Part shown: positions 47,676-56,937 of the stretch, piece after piece | Numbering within the stretch: the stretch's first letter is position 1 | How the letters are laid out: each line of letters starts with the position of its first letter | NCBI RefSeq assembly: GCF_029761915.1 | Contig: NZ_CP121695.1 | Location: 4,493,501-4,557,500, forward strand | Length of the DNA stretch: 64,000 nucleotides | Direction of reading: 5' to 3' | Source of the DNA: Bradyrhizobium sp. CB1650 | GTDB taxonomy: Bacteria > Pseudomonadota > Alphaproteobacteria > Rhizobiales > Xanthobacteraceae | The notes under the pieces: model-generated | Databases searched by the model: none | Told to the model about the DNA's origin: nothing | Seen by the model: the letters and a program-made list of their open reading frames with translations, nothing else | Translations under genes and position numbers: made by a program

Positions 47676-48995
47676 ATGCGGTTGTCGCGGTTCTTTCTGC
47701 CCATCCTGAAGGAAAATCCGAAAGAGGCGGAGATCGTCTCGCATCGCCTGATGCTGCGCGCCGGCATGATCCGGCAGGAAGCGGCGGGCATCTATGCCTG
47801 GCTGCCGCTCGGTTTTCGCGTGCTGAAGAAGATCGAGCAGATCGTGCGCGAGGAGCAGGACCGGTCGGGCGCGCTGGAACTGTTGATGCCGACGCTCCAG
47901 CTCGCCGACCTCTGGCGCGAGAGCGGCCGTTACGACGCCTACGGCCCGGAGATGCTGCGCATCGCCGACCGCCACAAGCGCGAGCTCCTGTACGGGCCGA
48001 CCAACGAGGAAATGATCACCGAGATCTTCCGGGCCTACGTGAAGTCGTACAGGAACCTTCCGCTCAATCTCTATCATATCCAATGGAAGTTCCGCGACGA
48101 GCAGCGTCCGCGCTTCGGGGTGATGCGCGGCCGCGAGTTCCTGATGAAGGACGCCTATTCCTTCGATCTCAGCGAGGCGGGCGCGCGCGTCGCCTACAAC
48201 AAGATGTTCGTCGCCTACCTGCGCACCTTCGCGCGGATGGGGCTGAAGGCGATTCCGATGCGCGCCGAGACCGGCCCGATCGGCGGCGATCTCAGCCACG
48301 AGTTCATCGTGCTCGCTGAGACCGGCGAATCCGGCGTCTTCATCAATCGTGACGTGCTGGACCTGCCGGTGCCGGGCGAGGACGTCGATTATGACGGCGA
48401 TCTGACGCCGATCATCAAGCAATGGACCTCGCTCTATGCCGCGACCGAGGACGTCCATGACGCTGCGCGTTTCGAAAAGGAAGTGCCCGAGGACAAGCGG
48501 CTCGATACCCGCGGTATCGAGGTCGGCCAGATCTTCTATTTCGGCACGAAATATTCCGAGCCGATGAAGGCACTGGTGGCGGGACCGGACGGCGCCGAGG
48601 TGCCGATCCATGGCGGCTCCTATGGCGTCGGCGTCTCGCGCCTGCTCGGCGCCATCATCGAGGCCTGCCATGACGATGCCGGCATCAAATGGCCGGAGGC
48701 GGTGGCGCCGTTCCGCGTCGTGGTGCTCAATCTCAAGCAGGGCGACACCGCCGTCGATGCCGCCTGCGAGAAGCTCTATGCCGAGCTCAGCGCCAAGGGC
48801 GTCGATGTGCTCTACGACGACACCGACCAGCGCGCCGGCGCCAAATTCGCCGCCGCCGATCTGATCGGCATTCCCTGGCAGATCATGATCGGGCCGAAGG
48901 GGCTCGCCGACGGCAAGGTCGAGATCAAGCGGCGCAGCGACGGCGCGCGGGAGACCATGTCGCCGGCCGACGTGGTCGCTCGCCTGGTCGGCTGA
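47676..48995 (+). CDS. proS: Prolyl-tRNA synthetase, short bacterial form
   Basis: A 439-residue class II synthetase lacking the editing insertion, as usual in alphaproteobacteria. Class II motifs are visible: motif 2 [20 protein letters not shown] and motif 3 [15 protein letters not shown], with a C-terminal anticodon-binding domain ([11 protein letters not shown]). The 212-base gap upstream holds no ORF of note. Confidence 0.97.
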   Translation: MRLSRFFLPILKENPKEAEIVSHRLMLRAGMIRQEAAGIYAWLPLGFRVLKKIEQIVREEQDRSGALELLMPTLQLADLWRESGRYDAYGPEMLRIADRHKRELLYGPTNEEMITEIFRAYVKSYRNLPLNLYHIQWKFRDEQRPRFGVMRGREFLMKDAYSFDLSEAGARVAYNKMFVAYLRTFARMGLKAIPMRAETGPIGGDLSHEFIVLAETGESGVFINRDVLDLPVPGEDVDYDGDLTPIIKQWTSLYAATEDVHDAARFEKEVPEDKRLDTRGIEVGQIFYFGTKYSEPMKALVAGPDGAEVPIHGGSYGVGVSRLLGAIIEACHDDAGIKWPEAVAPFRVVVLNLKQGDTAVDAACEKLYAELSAKGVDVLYDDTDQRAGAKFAAADLIGIPWQIMIGPKGLADGKVEIKRRSDGARETMSPADVVARLVG

Positions 48996-49068
48996 ATATT
49001 GTTCATCGCGCGATATCGAGGCCGCCAATCCGGCCACAATTGACCCCGAATCATGGGATTATCGAGCG

Positions 49069-50349
49069 ATGGATGAAACCATGACCGAACACGTGCAAAC
49101 CGCGCCTTTCGCGCCATTCGAGTGGATGCTGTCGGCGCGTTACCTGCGGGCGCGCCGCAAGGAGGGATTCATCTCGGTCATCGCCGGGTTCTCCTTTCTC
49201 GGCATCATGCTCGGCGTCGCCACGCTGATCATCGTCATGGCCGTGATGAACGGCTTCCGCAAGGAGCTGCTCGACAAGATCCTGGGCCTGAATGGCCATA
49301 TCCTGGTGCAGCCGCTGGAATCGCCGCTGACCGACTGGAAGGACGTGGCAGAGCGCATCAGCCAGGTGCAGGGCATAAGGCTCGCCGCGCCCGTCGTCGA
49401 CGGCCAGGCGCTGGCGTCCTCGCCCTGGAACGCGTCGGGCGTGCTGGTCCGCGGCATCCGCGCCGACGACCTCAACAACCTCACCTCGATCGCCAAGAAC
49501 ATCAAGCAGGGCTCGATCGAAGGCTTTGACGACGGGCAGGGCGTCGCGATCGGCCGGCGCCTCGCCGACCAGCTCTCGCTGCATGCCGGCGACAGCATCA
49601 CGCTGGTTGCGCCGAAGGGCGCCGTGACGCCAATGGGTACCACGCCGCGCATAAAGCCGTACAAGATCGTCGCCGTGTTCGAGATCGGCATGTCCGAATA
49701 CGATCTCGGCTTCGTGTTCATGCCGCTCGCCGAAGCGCAGGCCTATTTCAACCGCAGCAACGACGTCACCTCGATCGAGGTGTTCACCACCAATCCCGAC
49801 CGGATCGATGCGTTTCGCAAGTCGGTGAGCGAGGCGGCCGGCCGTCCGGTGTTCCTGGTCGACTGGCGGCAGCGCAACTCGACCTTCTTCAACGCGCTCC
49901 AGGTCGAGCGCAACGTGATGTTCCTGATCCTCACCATGATCGTGCTGGTCGCAGCGCTGAACATCGTCTCCGGCCTGATCATGCTTGTGAAGGACAAGGG
50001 CAGCGACATCGCGATCCTGCGCACGATGGGCGCCTCGCAAGGCTCGATCATGCGGATTTTCCTGATCACGGGGGCCTCGATCGGCGTGGTCGGCACGCTG
50101 GTCGGCTTCATCGTCGGGCTGGTGATCTGCCTCAACATCGAGTCGATCCGGCAGTTCCTGTCCTGGCTGACCAGCACCGAGCTGTTCTCGCCGGAACTCT
50201 ATTTCCTCTCGAAGCTACCCGCCGAGATCGACATCGGCGAGACCACGGCGGTGGTCATCATGGCGCTGACGCTATCGTTCCTGGCGACGCTCTATCCGTC
50301 CTGGCGCGCGGCACGCCTCGATCCCGTCGAAGCGCTCCGGTACGAGTGA
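49069..50349 (+). CDS. lolC: Lipoprotein-releasing ABC transporter permease LolC/LolE
   Basis: A 426-residue FtsX-like permease with four helices: one near residue 35-60, a large periplasmic domain, then three near the C-terminus. [20 protein letters not shown] and the closing [18 protein letters not shown] are diagnostic. It moves lipoproteins from the inner membrane to LolA. Only one permease is present, so it likely works as a homodimer. The true start may be the ATG at 49081. Confidence 0.93.
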   Translation: MDETMTEHVQTAPFAPFEWMLSARYLRARRKEGFISVIAGFSFLGIMLGVATLIIVMAVMNGFRKELLDKILGLNGHILVQPLESPLTDWKDVAERISQVQGIRLAAPVVDGQALASSPWNASGVLVRGIRADDLNNLTSIAKNIKQGSIEGFDDGQGVAIGRRLADQLSLHAGDSITLVAPKGAVTPMGTTPRIKPYKIVAVFEIGMSEYDLGFVFMPLAEAQAYFNRSNDVTSIEVFTTNPDRIDAFRKSVSEAAGRPVFLVDWRQRNSTFFNALQVERNVMFLILTMIVLVAALNIVSGLIMLVKDKGSDIAILRTMGASQGSIMRIFLITGASIGVVGTLVGFIVGLVICLNIESIRQFLSWLTSTELFSPELYFLSKLPAEIDIGETTAVVIMALTLSFLATLYPSWRAARLDPVEALRYE

Positions 50350-50356
50350 GGGGCTG

Positions 50357-51061
50357 ATGGAGCAGCAGCAGGGGGCTGAAGATGTCCCGGTCATTTATCT
50401 CCACGAGATAAAGCGGCAGTACTTGCAGGGCGAGGTGCCGCTGACCATCCTGGACGGCGCCAAGCTCGCGCTGTGGGCCGGGCAGTCGGTCGCGCTGGTG
50501 GCGCCGTCGGGCTCGGGCAAGTCGACGCTATTGCACATCGCCGGCCTGCTGGAGGCGCCCGATTCCGGCGAGGTCTATGTCGGGGGCGCGCCGACCTCGC
50601 AGCTACCCGACATCGAGCGGACCCAGCTTCGCCGCACCGACATCGGCTTCGTCTACCAGTCGCACCGGCTCCTGCCGGAATTCACGGCGCTCGAGAACGT
50701 GATGCTGCCGCAGATGATCCGCGGCCTGAAGCGCTCCGAGAGCATCAAGCGCGCCAAGGACATCCTGTCCTATCTCGGCCTCGGCGACCGCATCACCCAC
50801 CGCCCGGCGGAGCTGTCGGGCGGCGAGCAGCAGCGCGTCGCCATCGCGCGCGCGGTCGCCAACGCACCGCGCGTGCTGCTCGCGGACGAGCCGACCGGCA
50901 ATCTCGATCCGCACACGGCCGATCACGTGTTCCAGGCCCTGATGCAGCTCGTCAAGGCGACCCGGGTCGCGATGCTGATCGCGACCCATAACATGGAGCT
51001 CGCCGGCCGCATGGACCGGCGCGTCTCGCTCTCCGACGGCCAAGTGGTCGAGCTGGAGTAA
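50357..51061 (+). CDS. lolD: Lipoprotein-releasing ABC transporter ATPase LolD
   Basis: A 234-residue ATPase. Walker [10 protein letters not shown], signature [14 protein letters not shown] and Walker [14 protein letters not shown] are intact. The family-typical [20 protein letters not shown] follows the Q-loop. It starts seven bases after lolC. Confidence 0.96.
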   Translation: MEQQQGAEDVPVIYLHEIKRQYLQGEVPLTILDGAKLALWAGQSVALVAPSGSGKSTLLHIAGLLEAPDSGEVYVGGAPTSQLPDIERTQLRRTDIGFVYQSHRLLPEFTALENVMLPQMIRGLKRSESIKRAKDILSYLGLGDRITHRPAELSGGEQQRVAIARAVANAPRVLLADEPTGNLDPHTADHVFQALMQLVKATRVAMLIATHNMELAGRMDRRVSLSDGQVVELE

Positions 51062-51145
51062 AAAACGCGAAAACAACCCCATGCACAGTAGCCGGCCGCT
51101 GCCGGCCTGACGTCCCTCAGCCATTTGACGCGTCAGGCAAAACAG
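51062..51145 (-). repeat. Dispersed repeat, copy B (inverted relative to copy A)
   Basis: On the minus strand it begins CTGTTTTGCCTGACGCGTCA and ends CTACTGTGCATGGGGTTG plus TTTTCG (51068-51091). It begins directly after the lolD stop codon. The outer parts match copy A at 34258 with a few changes while the middle differs. Confidence 0.72.
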
Positions 51146-51178
51146 CGGCGACGGCGCATCGCAGCGGTCTGCGGCGGA

Positions 51179-52258
51179 TTACGGCCGCAGCACCGTCATC
51201 TTGAACGGCCCGGCATTGGCCGCAGCAAAGGCCACCGCCTCGTTGGCGTGGTCGAGGTCGAACTCTTTCACCTCGTATTCCTCCAGCCGCAGCAGGCCCG
51301 CGCGCACCAGCGCGGTCAGGCGCATCGCCGCGTCCGGCGGGTACATCCAGACGCCGTGGATGGTGACGCAATTGCGCATGATCCAGGGGTAGGGCAGCTC
51401 CAACCCCGGGCCACCCGCCATGCCGACCCCGCCCATCAGCACGACGCGTCCGTAGGCGCGCACCGTCATGATCGCGGCGCGCACCACATTCGTGCTCACC
51501 GAGGGCGGCATGATGTCGAAGACGACGTCGATCGGCCCGGGTGCTGCGCGCACCATCTGCTCGCGATCATCGCTCTCGTTGCCGGACAGCTTGACCGGCC
51601 GCACCCGGTTGCCGAACCGGCGGACGAGATCAGTGAGGACCTTGTCGTTGCGGCCGGGCGTCACCACGCAGGCTGCGCCCATCGCCACCGCGACCGCTAC
51701 CGCGGCGCTGCCGAAATTGCCGGTGGCGCCGCTCATTAGCACGGTCTCGCCCGGCTGCAGATCGGCGGCGAGGAGGCCGCCATAGGGCACCAGCAGCGTT
51801 CCGAGCGCGCACCATTGCGTCGCCTCTGCCGCCGTGATCGCGCCGAGCCGCTTCACGTTCTCCGTCGGCACCATCATCTGCTCCGCGAAGGAGCCGTGGC
51901 GGAAGTGCTTTTGCAGGCGCATGCCGCCCTCGTCGCGCGCGCTCCAGCCCTGCAGCGTGATGTCTGGCGCCGTCGCGTCGTCGCGGGAGCGCACGGTCGG
52001 ATCGCAGAACACCCAGTCGCCGACCTTAAGCTTGGTCGCGTCCGGTCCGATCGCGCGGACGCGGCCGATGCCGCCGGGGCCGGGGATCACGGGCAGGTCG
52101 AGCGCGTAGTTGCGTATCCCGCTGAAGACCTCGTTGGCATAGGACAAGACGCGGGTCGCGACGACGTCGACGATCACCTCGCCGGTGCCGGGCACCGGGT
52201 CGGTGACGTCCTCGATCGCAAGCGGCGATCCGAAGGATTTGAGCACGGCAGCTTTCAT
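51179..52258 (-). CDS. Zinc-independent quinone oxidoreductase / alcohol dehydrogenase family protein
   Basis: A 359-residue medium-chain dehydrogenase/reductase. The Rossmann motif is VLMSGATGNFGSAAVAVAVA; the entry GSPLAIEDVTDPVPGTGEV and PGPGGIGRVRAIGPDATKLK are typical. The four structural-zinc cysteines and the catalytic Cys/His set are not seen, so a zinc-free quinone reductase-type activity is likely. Start at complement 52256-52258 with AGAGAGG upstream. Divergent from an XRE-type regulator that probably controls it. Confidence 0.87.
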   Translation of the reverse strand: MKAAVLKSFGSPLAIEDVTDPVPGTGEVIVDVVATRVLSYANEVFSGIRNYALDLPVIPGPGGIGRVRAIGPDATKLKVGDWVFCDPTVRSRDDATAPDITLQGWSARDEGGMRLQKHFRHGSFAEQMMVPTENVKRLGAITAAEATQWCALGTLLVPYGGLLAADLQPGETVLMSGATGNFGSAAVAVAVAMGAACVVTPGRNDKVLTDLVRRFGNRVRPVKLSGNESDDREQMVRAAPGPIDVVFDIMPPSVSTNVVRAAIMTVRAYGRVVLMGGVGMAGGPGLELPYPWIMRNCVTIHGVWMYPPDAAMRLTALVRAGLLRLEEYEVKEFDLDHANEAVAFAAANAGPFKMTVLRP

Positions 52259-52295
52259 GGCCTCTCTTTGCACCTCATATTCGGGTGAAATGCAT

Positions 52296-52318
52296 ATGCG
52301 CCCGCCTTGAAGGCGCAT
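52296..52318. promoter_or_regulatory. Inverted repeat between oxidoreductase and regulator genes, candidate operator
   Basis: ATGCGCC (52296-52302) is inverted as GGCGCAT (52312-52318), with a second nested palindrome, CGCCTT-G-AAGGCG (52303-52315), offset by two bases. It lies in the 114-base divergent region, just upstream of the AT-rich TATTATCCTAGTATTC, which could serve as the regulator's -10 region. A site for the neighbouring regulator is the simplest reading. Confidence 0.45.
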
Positions 52319-52372
52319 GAAGGCCTGGTATTATCCTAGTATTCTTTGGACCCTCCATCGCGAGAGCAAACC

Positions 52373-53107
52373 ATGGCCGATCCCCGGCGCGTCGAATTCG
52401 GCGACTTCCTGAGGTCGCGTCGCGAAAAACTGTCGCCGAAGGCGGTCGGGCTTCCCGCAGGCAATAGGCGCCGCACGGCGGGCCTGCGCCGCGAGGAGGT
52501 CGCGCAGCTCGCCGGCATCGGCGTCGACTGGTACATCCGCCTCGAGCAGGGGCGCACCGTCAGCCCGTCGGTCACCACCGTCGATGCGCTGGCGCGCGCG
52601 CTGCGCCTCAGCAAGACCGAGCATGCGCATCTGAAGGCGCTGGCGCGCGACGGCGACAGGCGCGCATTCGTACCCGAGATCGTGCCGCCGCCCATTCGGC
52701 GGATGATCGAGAGCCTGAAACAGCCGGCCTACATCACCGGGCGGCGCTGGGACGTGCTGGCCTGGAACGAGGCCGCCGAGGAGGTTTTTGCGTTCGGGCA
52801 GTTGCGAGAGGAGGATCGCAACACGCTGCTCCTGATGATGACCAACAAGCAGACGCGAAAAACTTACGGCGCGGGCTGGGCGGACGTGGCCAAGGGCATG
52901 GTCGCGATGTTTCGCGCGACCCACGACGTCTGGGCCGGCGATCCCGCCTTCACGGAATTACTGGCGCGGCTGCGGCAGGGCAGCCCGGAATTCGTCAAAT
53001 GGTGGGAGGCACACGAGATCCGCAGCACGTCGTCGGGCCTCAAGACCATGAACCATCCGACCAAGGGCGTGCCTCCGGTTCGAGCACACGAGCTTTCAGG
53101 CCAATGA
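52373..53107 (+). CDS. Helix-turn-helix regulator with MmyB-like ligand domain, C-terminus frameshifted
   Basis: A 244-residue product. An N-terminal Xre-type helix-turn-helix (GLRREEVAQLAGIGVDWYIR, then LEQGRTVSPSVTTVDALARAL) is followed by an MmyB-like ligand-binding domain (RRWDVLAWNEAAEEVFAF). At about 53071 the frame leaves the family sequence: HPTKGV is followed by PPVRAHELSGQ and a stop. One extra C in GCCTCCGG explains it; one frame over reads LRFEHTSFQANDDPALKLVI and then YTPVSA up to TAG at 53151-53153, the normal family ending. About 25 residues are therefore replaced by 11. The protein may still work, or be mutated, or the base may be a sequencing error. Confidence 0.88.
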   Translation: MADPRRVEFGDFLRSRREKLSPKAVGLPAGNRRRTAGLRREEVAQLAGIGVDWYIRLEQGRTVSPSVTTVDALARALRLSKTEHAHLKALARDGDRRAFVPEIVPPPIRRMIESLKQPAYITGRRWDVLAWNEAAEEVFAFGQLREEDRNTLLLMMTNKQTRKTYGAGWADVAKGMVAMFRATHDVWAGDPAFTELLARLRQGSPEFVKWWEAHEIRSTSSGLKTMNHPTKGVPPVRAHELSGQ

Positions 53108-53153
53108 CGATCCCGCGCTGAAGCTCGTGATCTACACGCCGGTCTCGGCATAG

Positions 53154-53490
53154 AAGCACTGCGATCAGTCGAAGCAATACCGCTCGTGGTCCAAGACACA
53201 AGCATTGAATCAAGAAAAGCTTAGGCGCCGGCGTTTTACAACTCGCACGGCTTAAGCCGAGATCCGGGGGAACTGTTGCGTTTTCTGCTCATACGGAACA
53301 GTGCCATGTCCGTCGACACAGGGGGGCGGCAAGGACGGGTGTTATGGCTTGCCGCGACAAGCGGCGCTATGATTTCTAGAAAGCGAGAAAAAGTCCCCGT
53401 TGTGCTTGCGGGGATATTCTTGGGAGCTGCGGCATCGAAGGCGCCTATTGTTGGCACCCATCTCCAGGATTCGCGCCGGTCGCGTTGTCC
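53154..53490. other. Intergenic region without a clear gene
   Basis: About 340 bases. Open frames on the plus strand are Arg/Ser-rich with no motif. Only the last part, before 53491, can serve as leader of the small ORF that follows. Confidence 0.4.
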
Positions 53491-53661
53491 ATGAGTTCAC
53501 CCGGAGTGGCAGCCATGGTGCAGAACCTAGTAGTCGGATTGGTCGTGGTGGCTTTGATCATCATGGGCGTGCTCGCCTATGCCCAAAAACACGAGGGGTG
53601 CTTGCGCGGGCGCTCGCTCCAAACCTTCAAGCCCTGCGGATCAGTTAGCGTTGACATGTAG
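53491..53661 (+). CDS. Small single-helix membrane protein, 56 residues
   Basis: ATG at 53491 gives MSSPGVAAMVQNLVVGLVVV, a hydrophobic helix at about residues 10-33, then a basic tail with two Cys (HEGCLRGRSLQ and FKPCGSVSV) and TAG at 53659-53661. ATG at 53515 is another start. Composition fits a real membrane peptide better than chance, but no ribosome site stands out and the family is unknown. Confidence 0.5.
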   Translation: MSSPGVAAMVQNLVVGLVVVALIIMGVLAYAQKHEGCLRGRSLQTFKPCGSVSVDM

Positions 53662-53831
53662 CGCTGGTCGCGACGCTGCGGCCAAGGTTGGCGGCATGGG
53701 GTCTGATCAACGGGCGGCTCGCATTGGCATTCCCGGAGTTGTCGCCAGTGTCGAAGACCTATTGGATCGTTTGCCCCAAGACGAATGCGTCGCTGCCCAA
53801 GATCGCGACTTTTCGTGACTGGCTGCTCGCG
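53661..53831 (+). pseudogene. Remnant of a LysR-family regulator (C-terminal fragment)
   Basis: One reading frame gives LINGRLALAFPELSPVSKTY, then WIVCPKTNASLPKIATFRDW and LLAGR, which resembles the end of the LysR substrate domain as in GcvA-like regulators (the GRLVxPF, YYLVCPE, PKIxAFRDWLL pattern). No DNA-binding domain or start precedes it, so it is a decayed gene end. The frame runs on to 53981 without further likeness. Confidence 0.6.
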
Positions 53832-53912
53832 GGCCGAATCGTTGGCGCGGAGCCGGGACATCGGCCCACAATTTCCGTCGCCGCGCTGCGCTTGGCGTTG
53901 CAACAATATGCG

Positions 53913-54683
53913 CTAGGGAATTCGAAGTGGCCCAGGTTGAGTGTTTTGTTCAGACGAAAATACTCGCCGAATCGCCTCTGAACGCTCGTGCTCGACCCAC
54001 TCTCCGATCCCACACTCCTCGGGATTTATCCTCGAGGGGCTTAGGGCGATATAGATGATTTCCCCATACTTTAGAGCCAAGCCTCCGTAGCCCTTGGCCA
54101 GTTCGCCGACATCGTTGATGATCTTCAGGAAATGTTGTCGGCTTCGCTTGGACTTGGATTGCAGGAATCTCAGAAGCGCTTCTTTGAACCGTTCGGCCGT
54201 GTTCCCTTTCCCAACGATCTTCCCGACTTTTTCCAGCGCGGCGTCCCTCACTTCGTCTGTCGCCAACTTTTCTAGGTCTTTGGCTACCTCTTTCAGGTCC
54301 TCGGCCGCTTCGTCTTGTTCTGCCCCCGCAACGGCCAGGACAAGTTTGGCCGTGTCTATCATCAAGCCGATGGGTTTATTGAGGACTTGCTCCGCCAAGT
54401 CATTTGCGATCTCACGATCATGGGCTGCGCCATAGTTGCTACAGTTTAGCGATCCCTCAAATTCGGTAAGTGAAGGCCGCACCTGGCTCCAAAGTTTTTC
54501 CGCCTCTTCGAACTGCTCGGCTGTCCTGGCATGTCTGAACCGTTCAGCCACCATAGTTGCCTGGTGAAGAGGCGAAAGCCTGCTGATCGGAGGCGACCTA
54601 ACCGGGCTTGCGCGAGAGGCGAACCTCGGCGCTGCTAGCCCAACCGCCGCAACGGCGCCTATCGCTACGATGTGCTTTCTCAT
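53913..54683 (-). CDS. Exported helical protein of unknown function
   Basis: A 256-residue protein. MRKHIVAIGAVAAVGLAAPR is a plausible signal peptide. The rest is rich in charged helices (AEQDEAAEDLKEVAKDLEKL, HFLKIINDVGELAKGYGGLA), with one Cys pair. The start at complement 54681-54683 is preferred; an upstream in-frame ATG (54702-54704) would add seven residues. It stands apart from the next gene (DUF4399) by about 80 bases on the same strand. No family recognised. Confidence 0.6.
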   Translation of the reverse strand: MRKHIVAIGAVAAVGLAAPRFASRASPVRSPPISRLSPLHQATMVAERFRHARTAEQFEEAEKLWSQVRPSLTEFEGSLNCSNYGAAHDREIANDLAEQVLNKPIGLMIDTAKLVLAVAGAEQDEAAEDLKEVAKDLEKLATDEVRDAALEKVGKIVGKGNTAERFKEALLRFLQSKSKRSRQHFLKIINDVGELAKGYGGLALKYGEIIYIALSPSRINPEECGIGEWVEHERSEAIRRVFSSEQNTQPGPLRIP

Positions 54684-54765
54684 ACGAAAACTCAAAGCTA
54701 GCATTGTCAACGGTAGAGAAGCGTGCCAGCAGGCGGCTGACGAACACTCGAGTGCTTTGCCGCTC

Positions 54766-55659
54766 CTACTGGCGCGCGATTCGGTGATTTTTTCGAACCG
54801 GCTTGCGTCCGTTGGCGGTGACCACGACGTGGATCGGCTTTGAATAGACCGGAGGATCGTGCGGCACGTGGTTTTCGTCGGCCAGGACGAGCTGTAACGT
54901 GTGGCGACCCAAGGGCAGGGTGACTTTGGCTTCGGTTTGACCGGCACCGAAATGGAGATGGTTGAAGTCATTCGGTACCGGCTGGTCGAACGACGGCAGG
55001 CTGGTATCGATCAGCAAATGATGGTGACCGGTATTTTGTTTTTCGAAGCCGGCGGGGGCGACGCCCATTCCGACGAGTCCGAAACGGACGATGGTCGTCG
55101 GCGTTATGTACGAACCATTCTCGGGGTAAACGAAATAGACTTTGGCTCCCGCTGGCGACGGGTGGCGTCCCGCACGCGGTGCTGCTTGAGCCGACGGCGC
55201 AGCAGCCGAGTCCACGACGTGAACATGGATACGGTCCGAGAACAGCGGTGCTGTATTCGGAACGTGGTTCTTGTCGCCCAACAGCAACTGCAGAGTGTGA
55301 TCTCCCGGCGGCAGGGTCACTTCTGCTTCGGTCTGACCTGCACCAAAATGCAGATGATTGAAGTCGTTTGGAATGGGACGGTCCAGCGGCGGAAGCTCGG
55401 CATCGATCAACAGATGATGATGACCGGAGTTTTCCTTGTCGGAGCCGGCCGGGGCGACCCCCATTCCCTTCAGGCCAAAATGGACGGTGAACTTGGTCGG
55501 GACGGTCTGCCCATCCTTGATATCCACGAAGTAGACCGCAGCGCCGGCGGGAGCGGGTGAGGGACCGCCGGCGGGTTTTGATTGCGCATGTGCTGAGCCG
55601 AACGCCCCCGCGACAATCAGGAGGGACATCGTCATTGCGGCCAAGGCGTTTGATACCAC
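54766..55659 (-). CDS. Exported protein with two tandem DUF4399 domains
   Basis: A 297-residue protein with a signal peptide to SAHAQ. Two copies of the same domain lie in tandem (about residues 38-150 and 170-282). Each has AxVYFVxxxxG, FGLxGMGVAPAG, TGHHHLLIDxxLP or SGHHHLLIDAELP, PNDFNHLHFGAGQTEA and HTLQLxLxDxNHVPH. The His-rich HHHLLID and HLHFGAGQTE segments could bind metal. DUF4399 proteins are normally single-domain. Function unknown; presumably periplasmic. Confidence 0.85.
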   Translation of the reverse strand: MVSNALAAMTMSLLIVAGAFGSAHAQSKPAGGPSPAPAGAAVYFVDIKDGQTVPTKFTVHFGLKGMGVAPAGSDKENSGHHHLLIDAELPPLDRPIPNDFNHLHFGAGQTEAEVTLPPGDHTLQLLLGDKNHVPNTAPLFSDRIHVHVVDSAAAPSAQAAPRAGRHPSPAGAKVYFVYPENGSYITPTTIVRFGLVGMGVAPAGFEKQNTGHHHLLIDTSLPSFDQPVPNDFNHLHFGAGQTEAKVTLPLGRHTLQLVLADENHVPHDPPVYSKPIHVVVTANGRKPVRKNHRIARQ

Positions 55660-55684
55660 GAGTCACCTCCTGGGCAGATGATGT

Positions 55685-56911
55685 TCAACAACGGCGTACG
55701 TTGAAATCTACACGACGGTCGATCGCATCGCTGGCATCATCGCGGCCGGTCCCGACAATGGATTCCCGGGATCCGACGCCGATGGCCTTCAACCTGTCAG
55801 CCAGACTGGGAGAGGCACTTTGGAGGAGATCCTTGATAAACTGGGCCCGCAGCACCGACAGGCGTTCATTGACCTGTGCCGGTCCGGTATTGGATGTGTG
55901 GCCGACGACATCGATGCAGGAATTGTTCTGCATTGCCTGTGTCGCGATTTGGCTTAGCCACATCGGATATGGCCCGGTGATATTCGGGTCATCAAGAAAC
56001 TGCGTGGTGCCCGGCTTGAACAGAAGCCGCACGGACAACCTGTTGGCCGCCAGGCTGTATTTCACGAGACTGCCAAATGCCTCGGTGGCATCGGTCCGGC
56101 GGTTGAGCTTCCAGCTCGAAAGATAGATTCCGGAATGAACGCGAAGCTGGTCGCCGCCCGACATGTGCAGCGCCGTGCGGTAGAATGCCAGAGCCTCCCG
56201 ATAACGCTTGTCGTCATATTCGAGAATGGCATCGCTCACAAAGGCGGAGGTGGCGATCCTCTCGACATAGAACGGATCAATCGGGTCACCCGGCTTCGAG
56301 CCCTGACAGGTTTTGATGTAGGCAGTGATCGCCGGATCATTGGTCCAGATCGGAGCGTCGGCGAAGGTCGGCGTTGGATCGGCCTTGACGCCTTCGGGCT
56401 TTGCCCGTGCGACGCCCTTCGACACGATGCTCTTGCTGCGAAGGTCTGCCAATGCAAGGCAGATCCGGTAGGCATCGCGAACGCCGTCAGCCGCGCCGGC
56501 ATTGTTGACCGCGGTAAAAGTGCCGATCAGGACAACGGGAGCCCGGCTCAGGGCCTCGCTGGAAAATGGCCGCACCACGAAGCGGGGATAGGACTTGGTT
56601 ACGAGGTCCTTGATCCGCTCCTGCATCAAGCGGGTTGCTGCTGATTGTGCGCCGGTCGCCGCATCGATCAAGGGATCGATGACAAGTTCGATCTTGTCCG
56701 AACCCGCGGGCACCGTGGCCTTGGAGAAGAGATCGTTGGCCGCCCGCAACAGAGCGTCGTCGAAAGGGATCGGCGTGGGCGGTGGGGCCGGCGCGCTTTG
56801 CGGCGCCGGGGGCGCCTGCGGGACTGGAGGCGCCTGCGCAAAGCCCGGCTGGATGGTCGTCAGCAGGAAGCCGATCGCGCACCATGTGACGATTGGACCG
56901 CGATCCATCAT
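55685..56911 (-). CDS. OmpA-family C-terminal domain lipoprotein-like protein with CsgG-like N-terminal part
   Basis: A 408-residue exported protein. After a signal peptide and an Ala/Pro linker comes a domain (residues about 50-200) with IELVIDPLIDAATGAQSAAT and APVVLIGTFTAVNN, reminiscent of CsgG/LpoB-like folds. The C-terminus has an OmpA-type peptidoglycan-binding domain, CIDVVGHTSNTGPAQVNERL and further on SDAIDRRVDF. It probably sits in the periplasm and binds the cell wall. It is 26 bases after the caspase-like gene on the same strand, so both are likely co-transcribed. Confidence 0.8.
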   Translation of the reverse strand: MMDRGPIVTWCAIGFLLTTIQPGFAQAPPVPQAPPAPQSAPAPPPTPIPFDDALLRAANDLFSKATVPAGSDKIELVIDPLIDAATGAQSAATRLMQERIKDLVTKSYPRFVVRPFSSEALSRAPVVLIGTFTAVNNAGAADGVRDAYRICLALADLRSKSIVSKGVARAKPEGVKADPTPTFADAPIWTNDPAITAYIKTCQGSKPGDPIDPFYVERIATSAFVSDAILEYDDKRYREALAFYRTALHMSGGDQLRVHSGIYLSSWKLNRRTDATEAFGSLVKYSLAANRLSVRLLFKPGTTQFLDDPNITGPYPMWLSQIATQAMQNNSCIDVVGHTSNTGPAQVNERLSVLRAQFIKDLLQSASPSLADRLKAIGVGSRESIVGTGRDDASDAIDRRVDFNVRRC

Positions 56912-56937
56912 GTCTCCTCAGCCCCGATTGAAATCAG

